Below are positions 37,901-52,900 of a stretch of DNA of 64,000 nt, piece after piece. The position numbers and the translations under genes are program-made. The notes below the pieces were generated by a model, which had not been told where the DNA came from, made no database searches, and saw only the letters and a program-made list of their open reading frames with translations. How positions within the stretch are numbered: position 1 is the first letter of the stretch; each line of letters opens with the position of its first letter. This DNA comes from Trogon surrucura (Eukaryota; Chordata; Aves; Trogoniformes; Trogonidae): NCBI GenBank assembly GCA_020746105.1, contig CM036627.1, forward strand, positions 2,170,001 to 2,234,000, read 5' to 3'.

Positions 37901-40900
37901 TGAACTATATCGTATTTGCTTTACAAGATTCCATCAAGCTAAGACAGTGTTGCATTTCATCTCTTATGTGATTTCCATAAAACAAATGTAGTAATGCCCT
38001 TTTAATATAAGTGAGTTCCATTTGCAATACAGGAAATGAGGAGTATGCATTATGCTGGGTATTTATATTTGCAGCTTATTTGCAAACTACTGCCTATTTC
38101 TTGCATTTTCCTCAGTGCTGTCACATGGTAAACCCCCAACCTGCTCAGCTTATTTGTGCCATCTGTATTTTAGAATAAATATTCACAAACCCCACAACCT
38201 ACTATATAATTTTTCAATGACCATTTGAAAGGGATACAACTGTTTTCCAGGAAATGGATACTGAGTAATGCAAGTGTTACACAGTATGTTTGGAACCAAC
38301 TTGTGGGACTTGTCCCTCCAACCTACACCTATGCAACAGGTCCCGGAGGTAGGAGAACACCCATCCCTGTGTACCATGGTGCCTGAGGGTTACTCTAGGG
38401 GGACAACATCTGGGTGCCAACACACAAGAGTCAAGAAGCCATGTGACTTTTCAGGGAGTCTGTCTGGAACTCACCTATCCAACTGCCTCTGCTTTTAGTC
38501 CTGCTTCTCTCCATATTTCCCCTTTGGAAGGTGGCTGCTTTGCTCTCAAAGTGGGATTCAATCTGGCTTATGCCATTAAATATACGTGGACTGGAAGAAT
38601 TCCAAAAAGATGCCAAATGGGCCATGTGGCTTCCTTCACTGGCTGCTGCTCACCTGTATTTCATTTTTGCTCTCAAGAGCATCTTACGGAACAGGCTTTC
38701 CCAGAAAGTGTCTCCTGTGCAGCTCCTATCTCCTTACTCCAGAGCAGTGTACGCTTCCTTGCCGAAACAGAAGAGACTTCTATTTATCATAGAAAGCCAC
38801 ATGGGTAGTACATATATTCCTATTTATATTCCTATCTCAAAGCTTAGTCTCACTGAAGCAAGTGTTTGTGTATGTGTAGAGGATGCACTACCTGAGCAGG
38901 ACCTGTATGTGGACACCCACGCTGCAAGCAGTCCAACTAAGGAGGAGGAAAGCTATTGATCTTTTGCTCATCAAAATCTTTTTGTCTTGTTTTCATATTC
39001 TGACCACTTTACTACATAAGTTATCGCTCCTGCTTTGGTGCAGAATGTTGTCTTGCCTGAAAAAAAAAAATAATCTGACATTCCTTGGACTTGCTCAGTC
39101 CTGTGCGCTCTAGTGTAGGTGGTCCTGCTCTGGCAGGGGGGTTGGACTAGATGATCTTTAAGGTCCCTTCCAACCTCTAACATTCTGTGATTCTGTGAAC
39201 TTTTTCATATCTTTGTTTTTGTGGCCCTATGTTCCAATGCATGTTAATTACAATACTGTACAGTAATATATATCCCTTATACTAAATATGCATTAGAATC
39301 CTCATTGCATGATGTTATTTAATGAAATCAAATGTAGCTCTTGATCATTTACTCCTTAAATAAGTGTTTAGCATTTAAGACAAAATTACTGCTTGGAAAT
39401 TTTAAACAAAGACAAATCCCATGTTCTAAATTTTTATCGAAGGGACACTCTTTCTTTGTATAGGATGAAGTTGTTTGCAGTGAGTTTTGTTCAGAAAATA
39501 TTTTTTTTATGTGTAGAAAATTGAATATCAGTACCTTCTGACAGTTACCTTGTTTGCCATCAGCAATGAATTTCCTGGAGTACAGAATCTTGTATAACTA
39601 GCTCTTAGACAGTGAACCTAAGTTTTTCAAAGACAGGTTGTTAAAGCTTATTTATAGTTGATATCTTGATATGTCACTCAATGGCTTTTTAAATATTACA
39701 TAATCCTACAAACATCATGGGCCTTCGCAATGTCTGCACTCTGAAAAGCAGTTTTTATGTCACAGAGATCCATACCTTAGGGTCTCTAGCAACAATACTA
39801 TAGTACAAACAATAAATAATAAAAGTCACTTGTAATCCAATGTCACAAAATTTAATCCTGCACTTCTAGACCAAAACTACTCACTTTACAAGAATAAGAT
39901 TTTTTCTTTCCCCATCATACCAACTCAGAGTCCTTTCTGGTTCTGCAATTTTACCACTTGTGTATATTTTGACGGCACAAAGTTTTGCTGAAGATTCTGC
40001 TGAAGATGTGCAAGCTCTTCCTCTTTCGTGTTAAATCAGCATTGCAAACAGAAGTCAAAGTGCTAACGAAGGCCCTTAGTTGTGCTGAGGTGCAGGAAGT
40101 GTTGTTGCACTCTGGTATTATTGCTATAATTTTACTATTATCAAAATCAATTAACTTTTGTTTTTCCTAGACAACACTTCTGTTTCCCTGAAGTCATTCT
40201 TTAGTTCAGCTGAATAGTTAAGAGTGTGAAAGAACTGAAAGGAAGATTATCTAATTGTTCTTTTACCCCAAAATGCTTATTACAGAAAAAAAATTCTAAA
40301 AACCTTACAGGAAATACTTTGGTTTTAATACAAACTGAAGTTTTCCAGTATATGACTTTTTAAACTTTCAGGTGACTCAGATGTTCTGTGTTGCATGAAA
40401 GTTTTAAAAGAGAATTATCGTCACCTCTGTAACAGCAGTCCCAACACGTAACTCAGCCCTCATTGTTTAACCAAGAGGTTCCAATAAGCTGAACTGAATT
40501 TTCCAAGACCTTTTTCTGTAGATACGCTTCTTTCCAGAACGTTTTTATCTATAGGACTGAAGCGTAGGCACTCTCCCGGAGCCTCACAGAGGACCTATAT
40601 CCTTCCAACATTCAACTGTGAGGGCAAAACTTGAACTTGAATTTTACAGACACAAATTTACAGGCTGGTTTTTTTTTTTTCCACGTTTTGCCAAATAAAA
40701 AGGTAATAAAAGTAATAACTTTTAAAAACTGTCAGAAACAGTTGGAGAACAGAATGAGGGATAATAAATGCAGTTCATGCCATACAGTGAGTTTATATCT
40801 GTGATTTCAACACTTCCATAAACCCTTCTGGCTAAAAGTCAATACTAGCGAGTTCTCCAATCCACAGTTTGGTTTAAAGGCAAACTTGACTCAGTTCATC

Positions 40901-43900
40901 TAACCCATTCCTCAGAGGTTTTTTTTACTATTAAAAGTGTTCTTTCAACAGAAAACAGCTTAGGAAGAGACCATACTGAGGCTTTAATTACTCATAACTG
41001 TGCACGTCCAACCATGAGGGCACCGCACCCAAAGGGAAGAGTAAAAGAGAAGAGAAGATACACGTACCCTTGCACTCCTAAGAGAGGACAGAACGCCTCC
41101 TGTTCTCAGAAACTGCAAAGCCCGCTCCTGCACTCTCCTGGAGTGGTAGAATTCCCAGAGACTAAAGACATTTAAGAGTTCAGACAGATTTTAGACTTCT
41201 CAGTTGGTGTAGGGTGCAAAGCAGAGAAGCATGTCTCAGCTCAAGAATAAATGAACAACCTGGGAGGGAAGCAGCATCTGAGTAGGCTCTTTTTGTCCTC
41301 GGGGTGCTACTGGGTAAGATTTCTTCCCTTGCCTAGGCTGTTCTTTCTAGCCCCTTTGTGAGGTTCCATGTTTCACTCCTGAAGGTTTGTATGTGAATAT
41401 GAAATGTTTCATTTCCTCTCTCTCCTGAATTTCTAAAATTTACTGAGACAACAAGAACAATCTTCACTGAGGAAACCGACTCAAGGCAGCTGCCATATGT
41501 AATTCGGGAAAGAAAAACAATTTAGCATTTCAAGATGAAGAGTGCAATATTAATCATAATAAAATATGAGAGAATGCAGACCTTTGCATTCTCTCTAGGT
41601 GATGTGAAGCTTTTATTTGTCTCCTCCTGCGTGTGCAAAAGCAGTAATAAAAACTTAAAAGCATCAGTTTATAGAACACAGCCTAGCCTGTCCCTCAATA
41701 TTTTCGCTGTATTTTTCCCCACAGAGCAATTTGAAACAGATCTTTATATGTTTTAAAAAGTTTACATATACAATTCTTCCAAATCCTTATTAAATTTACA
41801 TTCATGTCTCTAAGTAGTAATGCTTTGTGTCATTAAAAAAAAATAGTTTCAAAATGGCACTCATTTTAAGACTTATGCCTGTACTATTTAATTAACTAAA
41901 TGGTAAGGTGCTGGTTTTTTTTTTTTTCCCAAAGACTTATTTTATTAGATAGCAAGTCTGAAAAAATAAAGGGAAATCCATTTGAACCCAAGAGGATATT
42001 GGTTGTGTCCCAGGAGATCATCAGGAGAACGAATATAGTGATTTTTTTTTTTAATCACTCCACGTTTAATTAAATCATAATGGAGAGAAATCCTCCAAAA
42101 TATTCAATTAATGACAAAATAAGTGCCATGTGCTCTTTAAGTATTTAAAAATTACTTGACTGGTAAGCTGTATTTTTATCTCACCTTATAAAATCTTGAG
42201 TACTACCTGGTTTAAAAAAGATAGCAAATATTAAACCTGAAATTAGATGAAGATTGCTCTTTCCTGACAGGAGTTCCTTGCAACTTGAATTATTGCAGAG
42301 CTAATACCCTGAGTTTTAGTAGATCTAACACATCTCTGTTTTTGTTGCTGTTGGCATTATCATCTCTATTGAAAGAATGTTCAGGAACCCAGTCTGAATT
42401 AAGGCCCTGTATAATACACATGCATGGCAAAACCATAGCTCTGTATGGAAACAGTTTCTAATCGATTTTAAAACACCTTACTATGAAATGTGATAGATAC
42501 TAAGCAAGTCTGCTTAAGAATTTAATAAAGAGATTGGAAATGGAAGCGACTTCTAAAATACACTCCAAATTAAAGACTTTTAGAAGGACACCATCAATTT
42601 AGTAATCAGCCTCTTATCTGAAAAGTTTAGTTACTACTTTTGTAAGCAACACCCAGCTAAGCATATATGGAAATATTAGTGGAGGGCAGGGTGAACCATA
42701 CAAGACTATGGTAAAGCACAGACAATTTTGGCCAAAGAGATCCCTGCCTGCAGTGAAGGGAAAATGGAACCACTTCTCACAAACCCGAAGGGCTATCTCA
42801 GTCCTCCCACCTGTATCCCCACCTTCAGGGGGCTAAATACGTGGTGCTGTCTGCTTGGCAAAGGCACACTAGTTTCCCCAAGAAGTGAAATACCAGTGGG
42901 ACAGGTAACTTCAGGACAGCGGAAAGACACCACTGCAAGTGCAGAGCTGGGGCTTGCCCCTTTCACAGCCCCGCTGGGAACCCACGGGCAGAGGCTGGGG
43001 CAGAACTGTGAGTCCAGTCAGGCTGAAAAAGGGGAGCAGGCAAGTCATGGGCTAGCAGGAAACATCTGTCTGGGGAACAGCCGAGCATAGGTGGGAATGT
43101 GACGTGGGAACAAGGCGGGGCTACAGCCTTACCTGAACAAAGGCAGCCTTACAGAAAACTGTGAATTGGTGGAGGGCTCTTTGGAGATTCTTTGCAAGTA
43201 GCTGTGGTTGTTTAAGCACAGTTCTGTCCTGAAAACTGACTGAAATAGAAATTCTGAACTATTTTTCTAGCGTTTCCTGATTGAAAGTGTACAGGTTATA
43301 ATTAAAATATGTGAGGTTTGGGGTTTTTTTAACTGCTGACTCTGTATTCCTTGTGGCACACTGAACTCCTGTATTTGTGTAGAGCATCATGAGTTGTGTG
43401 GCCACTGAGGCCAGAGTTTTCCCGCAGGGTCCCTGCTGTAGGTATGTAACTCACCTCAGCTTGGCAGATGGTGATGTACAAGATATAACAAAACACATAT
43501 CATTGTCTCCACACTGCTAAAAACCAGGAGATTTGACTGCTTCTTTAATGTTACAGTACGAGCGCATGGCTATGAATGCACACTACTGCTAGACGGGTTT
43601 GCTAAGAAGGGGCCTTTTTAATATAAGCATTCTGCTTTAAGATGTCTAAAGCTTTACAGGCCGTGTAGAAAAATAGATTCCCTAAACTTCTGCATTCAGA
43701 TCTTGCAGGAAATTCTATTTACACTGAAGAATGCTATTACAGGCATTTGCAAAAAATCCTGAAAATAGCACAGATGGAGGCTCTCTGATGAGTGGGATAA
43801 AGTTCTGCCAGCTTCCAGGGAGTAACAAGACATTATGCTCATTGAAGGCTAGTCATTTTCCTTTTCTAACATTAGCCTTGTTACCCAAGACAAAGAGAAG

Positions 43901-46900
43901 GATCTAACATCTATGAAGCAAGTTTTTTTGGCAGAGAATGTGCAGACAGCCATTCCACACCCAAACACGTTATTTATGATGGTAATCTAATTACCTTGTG
44001 AACAAAAAGACAGTACTGAAGCTACTTGGGTAAATTTAAGCAGACCAGGCTATAGACAAGTGCTAAGATGAAAACCTGGTAACATAAGATAAGACAAGAT
44101 AAGATAAAAAGATCTGGCTATATTCTGCTGTAAATTAAACTCCCATTGACTCCATGTGCTTTAATCAGCGAGTTTGTGTGGGTGCAGCTGATGGCTGAGC
44201 TTGGCCTGGAAACTTAGAATATTTAGTTACAATTTGATGATCTAGTTGGTCTTTACTCAGACAAGCAAAAATTCACAGGATATTAAGTTGCTACTCGTGT
44301 AATTACATGATTAGGTGATAGTTTCCAGTTATGTCAACCTAGCTAGAGCAGGTATGAGAAATTTTTCTTCTATCCTTCAAATGACATCAGAAAATACTGC
44401 TGTGCCACAGTTCAGATTTGCAGATTCTGTTCCCAGTTTCCCCACCCCAGAACGGGCACACGCTGGCTGTGCCTGCAGTAGTGTTCATTGCACACGAGCG
44501 GGCAGTCATTTGCCACCACCCACCCAACAAGAAGCCGGTGCCGCTGTGTTTAAAAGCTGGCTTGTGTGCCTTCTTGTTTGTAGACTGAGATTTCTCAGAC
44601 TGGTTAGCACAAAAATGGAGCATCTGGAGTTGTGTATTTCCCCACGATGTGCTAAGCAGAAGCTATTACACAAGAGGACTACACGGTTGCTTCTGTACGA
44701 TTCTCCTCAGTTCTGGTAATCAGGCAAGGGAGGCCACAGCCTCCCACTTTTATTTCCTTCCCTCTTCTTGTGAATTTGTAGCTGGTATACACAGATACTA
44801 TTACTGTCCCTCATCCTTTTCTATACCCCTCTCGCCCACTCCTGTTCTCTTTTATCATCGTCCTTACAGAAAGGGGCAATATTTTCAAGAGAACATCCTT
44901 TTCTTTGAATCTGCAAAATTTTGTCTGTGCCATCTCCGAAGGCAAGTGTGTACCTGTAGATCTGACTGCACCCAGCATACCCAGGGCCTCCCATCAGCCT
45001 GCTGACCTTGCTCCACATCTGAGCCATATCTTTCACAAAATCTTGCTTAGTACAATGTCTGGAATACTCCCTTTGAGAAGTCTGGAATATGAAGGCTAGA
45101 GCATGCTAATTCCACCTTTTCTAGACTTGTGCCCTAATCTTAAACTTCATAAATTCCAGCATACCCACTCTTCCCATATTAAACATATAAATACATGACG
45201 AGTAGAACTGTGTCATATAAGGTTTCTTAAAAACATGTGATTTCAGCTGCAGTGAACCAAAATGTAGTTTGTTTTGGTTTCATACCTCTACGTACGTTTG
45301 GGCTTACCATTTGGATTGGTAGATGTACGACACTAATAGCACTGAGAACGCCTAACCTAAGCATGTGTCATCCGTTGCACAGCAGCCGACTGCGGCTCAG
45401 AATGTGTCTAGTAACTCTCAATTATTCAGCCCAATAACCTACTGCTATCTAACACCACCCTACCCTTACGTAACCTGACAGCTGTAACACTTTGGCACCA
45501 GCCAGTGTTTTGTTTGCTTGCATGATTATAACCCTAAGGCAAGAACTGCACCTGGATATATGACACAGTCTCAGGGCACTCAGAAACTTTGCATTACAAC
45601 GCTGGTTAAGAGCATAACTTTATTGAGAGCTTTTCTGTCACATTTTGGTATTAGTTAAAACCCTTGGGGAAGTAACGGAAACAAAAGTATGATTTTCCCA
45701 GTTTAAATTGCATTTACTCTAGCAGGACTTGCTTGTTAAACCCCAGTCGACAATTTTTTTTTGGTACAATCTATTTCTAAGGCGGGAGAGATTTTCTCAT
45801 TACTTGGCAGTTTCTGAATGCAACTGCCTGGCAACTAAAAATAAGCATTTCTAAAAGAGCTAGATTTTATGTATTCAGCTATGCATAGTTAGGAGGAATA
45901 TTTGCAATTCAGTCATTGGCGACACATGGCAGATCAGCCAAAGCAACTGCATTGGCTAAGATGGAATGATTTTATAGGAAGTAAAAAAAAATAAAGTTAA
46001 AAAACCAATCAAATTCCCATGTACTGTCTAAGGAGGAATATATATATATATCCAAGTAAGTAATTAAGGTTCCTCAAGCTAACTCTAGTCAGATCCCAGA
46101 AATGGTATGATTCAAATCACTTCCAGTTACAAAGAAGCAAGGCTTTTCAGACTAGAGATATTATTTGATACCTTGGGTCCTTATTCAGAAAAGCACTTAG
46201 GCATGTATTTAGAAAGGAGATTTTCAAAGAGACAAATTGATTTCTGGCAGAAGCAGATCAGCTAGCCTATCTTAAACTACGGGTCTTTTGTACCTTTGAA
46301 AAATCTTTCCTACCAACTTTAATAGGACCTAAACATATGCTTGAAGCTAAACAGAAGCTTTAGAACTGAATAAACTTGGGTTTAAGCATACATTTAAATG
46401 TGTTGCTGAACTTCATTCTGAGGGAAACCAACGTAAAATGGAAGCCAGTTAAAATCCATTGAGAATACTCCAATGTGAATTATTCAGGTATCCCCACTTC
46501 AGTTAATTGTTCAAGTTGCACAGCCAGCAAAATTTTTTGATAAAGAAATATAGGGTATCAAGGCAGTATAACAGTAACATAACTTTAGTTTCCAGCAAGT
46601 TGTCTCATTCTAGAGTTTCAGCATTAAACATTAAAAGCATTTTGAACTATACTTCACAATATTTATAGTCATTTTTTCATTGCTTGTAATAACAATTCAG
46701 AACCACAAACTTACCACACAGAATTAACTCCCTCTTCACTCTCAGATGCAGAGATGTGTTGTAGAGGCTGTGAGATCTTGTTCAGGCTCCAACCCCATCA
46801 CTGTATTGAAAACTCTTTTCTGAGGAGAGAGAGGGAAGAGCAAATGTTCCTCGCAGCAAAGGCAACAGTCACACACATACCTCTAATCTCACATTCTAGC

Positions 46901-49900
46901 ATTGTTTTAATATTTAACAACATTTTCAGTATACCTGAACAGCAGCAGGAGTGGCAAACCAATAACATTCGGCAGACACACTCATCGGTTCACATTTCTC
47001 TTTCATATCACAGGCACTTGGATGTGGGTGTGTGGGACAGGCTGTCCTTAGCAGAGGAGCCCACGGTGGGCCCATGACGGTCTCAGTTGGATTCGCAATG
47101 GCAGTCACCATAGCAGTGTATGTGTCTGGGGGGGTCTCTGGTAAGTGACTTTTTTTCTTCTTATATAGCATTTATTCAAATGGTCTTAAGACTATCTTAT
47201 TAAATTACTTCCATTTCATGGTCTAAATAATTAGGTACCTAGCAACAGCAAACACCATTACAATAGAGTCTGCAGCAGAGTTCCATGAGTAAATCATAGA
47301 ATGGTTTGGGTTGGAAGGGAAGGATCATCCAGTCCCAACTCTGCTGCCATGGGCAGGGACACCTCCCTCCCACTAGACCAGGTTGCTCAAAGACTTGAAC
47401 ATTTCCAGGGATGGGGCATCCACAACCTCTCTGGGCAACTTGTGCCAGTGCCTCACCACCCTCACAGTGAGGAACCTCTTCCCTACATCTAATCTAAATC
47501 TACCCTCTTTCACTTTAAAGCCGTTACCCCTTGTCCTATCCCTATACATCCTTGTAAAAAGTAAATATTTTATGGTTTTTGTTTCCTTCTACTCTTAACG
47601 TCTGACAAAATCTTCCACTAAATTCTGATCTGAACCACAGCATGCAAACCTTTGCAGACCTCTGAACTTCGTGGAAAGTGGTCTGTGCAAATCACAAATC
47701 TGCTTGGTCTTGCTTTGAAAATTCTGTCAGAGACAATTCTGGAGAGTGTAGGCACTGCATTTAAGGAAATAACACAAAAAAAGCTTACAGAATCCAGTAG
47801 TCACCAGCTAAAATAGTTGCCAGCAAGGTAGAAGATAGAATGACCCACTAATGGGTATAATGAGCCAACTTCAATCTCTTCATGTCCTATGACAGGCACT
47901 AGCAAGTCTGCTCCTGTCTGCTTATTTGCAGAAGCAGCAGATCACAGAAAGCAGAAACAGCAAAAAGATTCAGTACCAGAGATATGTTCTGTGATGCACT
48001 GTCAATATACTGTCATTGTCCCTTTGTTTCTGCTATAGTTTTCTCAATATATTTGGGTCAGGAATGACCAAACTACATGTGCCATATTGGATGCTCCTTT
48101 GTCTCCTAGTTCCACCATTCAGTTTGGCCAAATTAATACCAGAAACATTAGCATAACTGCTTTTAAGATATAAATTCTCCCTTTAAAATACAAACCAATG
48201 GGCTGTAATAACATAGTGGTGTGTATTATAATACACAATACTCTGTGTTGTATGTGGAGTTTGTATTGCCCTCTGAAAGAAAACGGTGCGCTTGTACTCC
48301 AGTTCTCATAAAGGCATTTCTTACCTTTCATAAAGGGAGTAAAGCCAATCTCGGCAGATACCTCTAGGTACAGCTAGGCCGTTATAAATAGTTGCCATTG
48401 CAGAAATTACTGTGTCTGTTTCTCTTCTCTCTTACAAATTCTTTTACAGAGACACCATGCGTGAGGAGGTTTCTAAGTTCACATTAGAAAATGCTCAAGA
48501 TACTGCAGAACAGGCAGTATCTTCTTACTGTCATTGAAACCAAGCAGAATAGCTCCTGAATACCACACAAAGTGAATTCAGCTGTACATTCCTATTATCT
48601 AGACAACTTTAAACTAAAGCTTTTGGTTCACATGTTATATGCCCACTCTAGACTCTAGGCAGATAAACTGTTCTAATGCAGTATCATTAAAAAAAAAAAA
48701 AAAAAGACGCTAACCTGTCCTACATTTGTGTCTTTAAGGGATATTCGTCTGCATTGTACAGACGATTAGAGTTCAATCCCAGCAGGGCAGAGCACTTGCA
48801 GATGTTGCAGTATTGTGCTTCCTGTGTTTTTCCCAAGACAAAGGATTCTGCAGGCAGAGCATTTTCTCTGTGAAAGAATAGGAACAGATATTTCAACAGG
48901 CTGCGACTATCCAACATATTCTAAAGCGTCCACTAGTAATCATATCAGTGCCTACATAGTATTTGTTAGCAAATTCTGTGGCTCTTCGACCATGAAGTCT
49001 CATATTTGAGTACTGCTAAAATATTTTGCATCGGTTCTTTATGAAATTCTAAATTCATGGTAACATATAGTCTGTATGCTTAGCAAATCTGAGCTCTGTT
49101 GTATAGAAAAATTCCCCCTTTTGCTTTTCCTCCATCTAATTTTCCTCATGTGTAAATAATTTCCCACCATTTTTTCCAAGTTAAGATTTGAAACAAACTC
49201 ACAACTGTGATCTCTGCAGCTACAAAAGGATGGGGAACACACTGCCCAGTGTGGACTTTTTTCTTTTCTTTTTTTTTTTTTTTTTTGAACCATGAAATTA
49301 CCAGTGGCACATGAACCAAGTATCTTTTAACTCCTCTGCGTCAGCACGAGAGCTTTCAACTAGGCTTTTCCTTTCTAGATTTAAAGATAATCATACAGCT
49401 CTAGTATTATCGTGACTTCTCCTGGCCATCATAATCACCCTGTATTATATACAGGTGGGGAACAATATCAGGTGTTGAGAGAAAGGAAAAGGATTCATTC
49501 CAGCCAGAGTAAAGAACAAAAGACAAGACAACATTTTATCAAAATTCACGTGAAGGGCTGCTAAATAAGGTGCCATCCACCTATTTGCTCTGTGCTGAAG
49601 AATTTGAAACATAGGGAGGAATTAAAAAAAAAAAATCAAGACTGGTGCTACCAGGTCAGACTTTTGGAAATAACACAAAGAAGGTCTCATCCAGCTTGTT
49701 ATCTGTGTTTGTCAGTTCATTATGTATCAAAGGTGCCTGGATTTCATAAGGTAACGGCTCACTGACCTGAAGTGCAAACAAACACAGAAACTGTACATAG
49801 AGGCCCTTCTCCACCACTAGCTTCTGACAGACAAAGGTCATGCTCTCTTAGTTACTTTAATAAAGACAAAGGCCATTTTTTTCTGTTAACCTTACAGGTT

Positions 49901-52900
49901 GAAATGAGACTTTACCTGAAAGGTAAGCAGTGGATCCCCTATATCCTTGCAAAACGGGTTTTACTGTATTTTCCCTGTGGAGTATTCTTTATTTAACAAT
50001 TTGTATTTCTTAAGTATCAACTAAATATTTGTAAAAACCAAAGTTTTCCAAAAGCAATCAACCATATTTTTTTCCATGTTGATAAAAGATGTGGAGGGAA
50101 GTGACTGGCATGTGACATAAATATATTTTTGAAACTAAAATTGTCACAGAGAATTCCAGTACTGCTGAATCTTTTCCATACTGAGTTTAGGTGTAGCTGT
50201 TTCTAAATACAGAGGAAGAGAGTTCTACTTCCTGTAGAATTTCCCCTTTCAGCACAGCTACTTTATCAGTTTCCTTATTGTGAACCTTCCTGGAGGGTGT
50301 AAGAGCTTAACAAAAACTTGTGATGCAGAACTATGCATTGCAGTCCCCAGATCCCATCTAGGCATAGCTCACCGACAGTCAGCATGAAACTGGATAGCCC
50401 TATGATTTTATGTTAATGAAAACCTAGTTCCTAAGTAACCCCAGGTTGAAGGCAGAGGCATAAACATGACTTAAATCCAGGGTACTCCAGATGTGCCTCA
50501 AGATCAAGCCGGTAATAGTCCTTGATGTTAATAGAAACTTGCTACACTGAGTGAGTGTTCCTCTACCCCAACCCTCCCTTAAAAATAAAAAGCCAAAATC
50601 CTTGAGGAGAGACAACACGTGCAGAATGCTGGGCCCTCCCATTACAGCCAATAGGACAGATTTAGGCTTTTTCTAGAAAAACGTGTCTTTAGATCTACAG
50701 ATTATACACTGCAGGACAGCAGCCTGATAAACAGCACAGCCTGCAAACATCAAAAGGGAAGGTGGATCCTGGTGGCTTCTGTCCCCCCCGCCCTAATTTC
50801 ATCCAACTTATTTCAGTTTCATTGCAGTCAGCATTTAATTGCAAGCTAACATCTAGAAAAGCATGTACTAGTCTTGTGCTCCAAAGCACCCCCATTTTTA
50901 CAAATCCTTCCCTTGTTCTCATCCACATGACTCATTTTGTGATTTATTTTTCAGGTGGTCACTTAAACCCAGCCGTTTCATTAGCCATGTGCGTGACTGG
51001 AAGATTAAAATGGACCAAATTACCAATTTACATATTAGCACAACTCCTGGGAGCATTCGTTGGAGCAGCGGCTGTCTTTGGGATTTATTATGGTGAGTAC
51101 ACCTTAGACATGCTCACAGGACAAACCAGAGGTCAGGCAGTCTCCAAGGCCCCAATTTTTCAATGAATGCCTAACAGGCACAGGACTCCGCTCACACGGG
51201 GCTAATGACAGGACTGAAGCTAAAGCTGTAAAGAAAAAAGGAAGAAGCGTAAAAGTTTGAAGTAGAAAACAAACAAACAAGCCAAACCAAAACCTCAAAC
51301 ATGCTACAACTTTGCTGAAACATTAATACTCCAGGAAATACTCTGAAATTTTGAAAAATTTATTCGGGGGAAATCAGATACCCTGAGATCATGCATTTCT
51401 CAGTAAGGATTTTAAACTACTTAATAGCCAGGATACAGGGCTATTCATCTCCCAAGCAAATTAGAAGAACTAAAGACCTGATCCAACCGCCTGTAGGCAA
51501 GTATCACCAACATCATTCATGGAGGTTACAGGATATGAGATCAAGTCCCTCTTGACTAAACTTCAGACCACCCTAGAGAGGTAGCTCTCCAAGGCACTGA
51601 ACTCCAGGTAGAGTAATAAAGGGGTCACATATACAAAGGGAAAAAAAAGAAAATAAAAAAATACATCTATGCTTGAGGCATGTTTCTTTTGCACAGTGTG
51701 CCACAAAAGGAAAAAACTTTGTAACAGACTCCCTGACTTAATGAATGAATCCACTCAGTGAGATCAGTTGCTTCCATCATCTGCTCCAAGACTCGGCTTC
51801 TACCAACTGAGCCCATCTCCAAAGCCTCTCTCTTACGGGCACGAAGTCTGCAGACAGTGCTGGGAATGCAGAACGTTCTGCATTTTTCAGGGCCTCATGC
51901 CAAATAGAGCACCTCTTACAGAATAACACAATTGTGTTCAGAACCAGAAATGCTCCTTGGCACCGCGTTGGGAACAATGAGCAGGGGTAAAAACAGCCAC
52001 ACTTGGAAAGCTGTGATGCATAAAACATGTACTTCAAGGCACAAGAGAGATGAGACAGAGGCTATGACCTCAAAGCTCTTAATTATGCTCCCAGAAAAAC
52101 TCATGCGTTTCAGTTGAGAATAGGAGGTGCACAGACCTATCACACACATTCTAGTCCTACAGAACTTAGTGTTTCTGGAAGTGCAACCAGGTAACGGTTG
52201 TTTTCTACAGATGCCTTTATGGAATATAGCAATGGAACACTTGAAGTCACAGGACCTAACGCAACAGCACACATCTTCGCAACATATCCAGCTCCCTATC
52301 TATCCCTCATAAATGGATTTGCAGATCAGGTAAGCACACTTGCTGTCTTGATTCTACAAAGTAAACATACTGAAAACTGTAAAACCAAGCAGTAAAGAAT
52401 ACATAAATGTCTTGCAGATATGATGAATCTCACCATTTGGGTCATATATCGCTGTGTACAACGGCAATAAGAATGCAATGCTGTTTGGAGGGCTTACATT
52501 TTAGGCATATTTTACAAGCAAGATAATTTCACGTTGTTCTTTTCACATACATCATGTTAATTGTGGCACTCCACAAGTCTTTAACACAATATATGCAAGA
52601 GGTTTTCCCTAACATAAATCAATATTTCTCCATAAACTTAAGCAGAGCTATGTCCATTTACATCAAAATCCAGCTCATTTGTGAGCCTGTTATTCTTTAA
52701 ATAATGCTTAAGTAGCCAGTTTAACACACCTTGAGCAACTGAGTTTTCTGCTACCGTAAGCCTCCTGTCCAACATTATCTTTGCAAAAAAATTTGTATTA
52801 CTTGATATTTTTCAACTGACTGAATCTGAAAAAGTATCCACTTTATTTCCAATCTGTATCCTCTAATCCTACTTATCCAAGAGTGAGAAATGAAGTTTCC

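Larger units (their letters stand above)
34934..47013 (+). other. AQP9: AQP9 intron 1 (about 12 kb)
   Basis: Holds an ancient MIR/CORE-like SINE (about 35965-36190), a sense CR1 3' end (39114-39199), a further old amniote repeat (about 46180-46430) and a short (AT)n at 46038-46051. At 38440-38960 several frames stay open together but give no recognisable protein. No extra AQP9 exon is seen. Confidence 0.85.
47141..50954 (+). other. AQP9: AQP9 intron 2
   Basis: 3.8 kb intron. An antisense CR1 fragment begins about 150 bp after the donor (47294-47562). Homopolymer A near 48689-48706 and T near 49267-49286. Nothing else is recognised. Confidence 0.85.

Noticed and set aside
38443..38959. Overlapping plus-strand frames of 121 and 142 codons in AQP9 intron 1
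   Set aside because: No recognisable domain, several frames open at once, no splice-site pattern fitting the AQP9 reading frame; probably chance.
42728..43090. 120-codon plus-strand frame in AQP9 intron 1
   Set aside because: Low-complexity composition in a locally GC-raised stretch, no known homology, no consistent splice sites.
44085..44112. GATAA-rich stretch as a GATA-factor site cluster
   Set aside because: Looks like a short imperfect AAGATAAGAT tandem repeat; too little to call regulatory.
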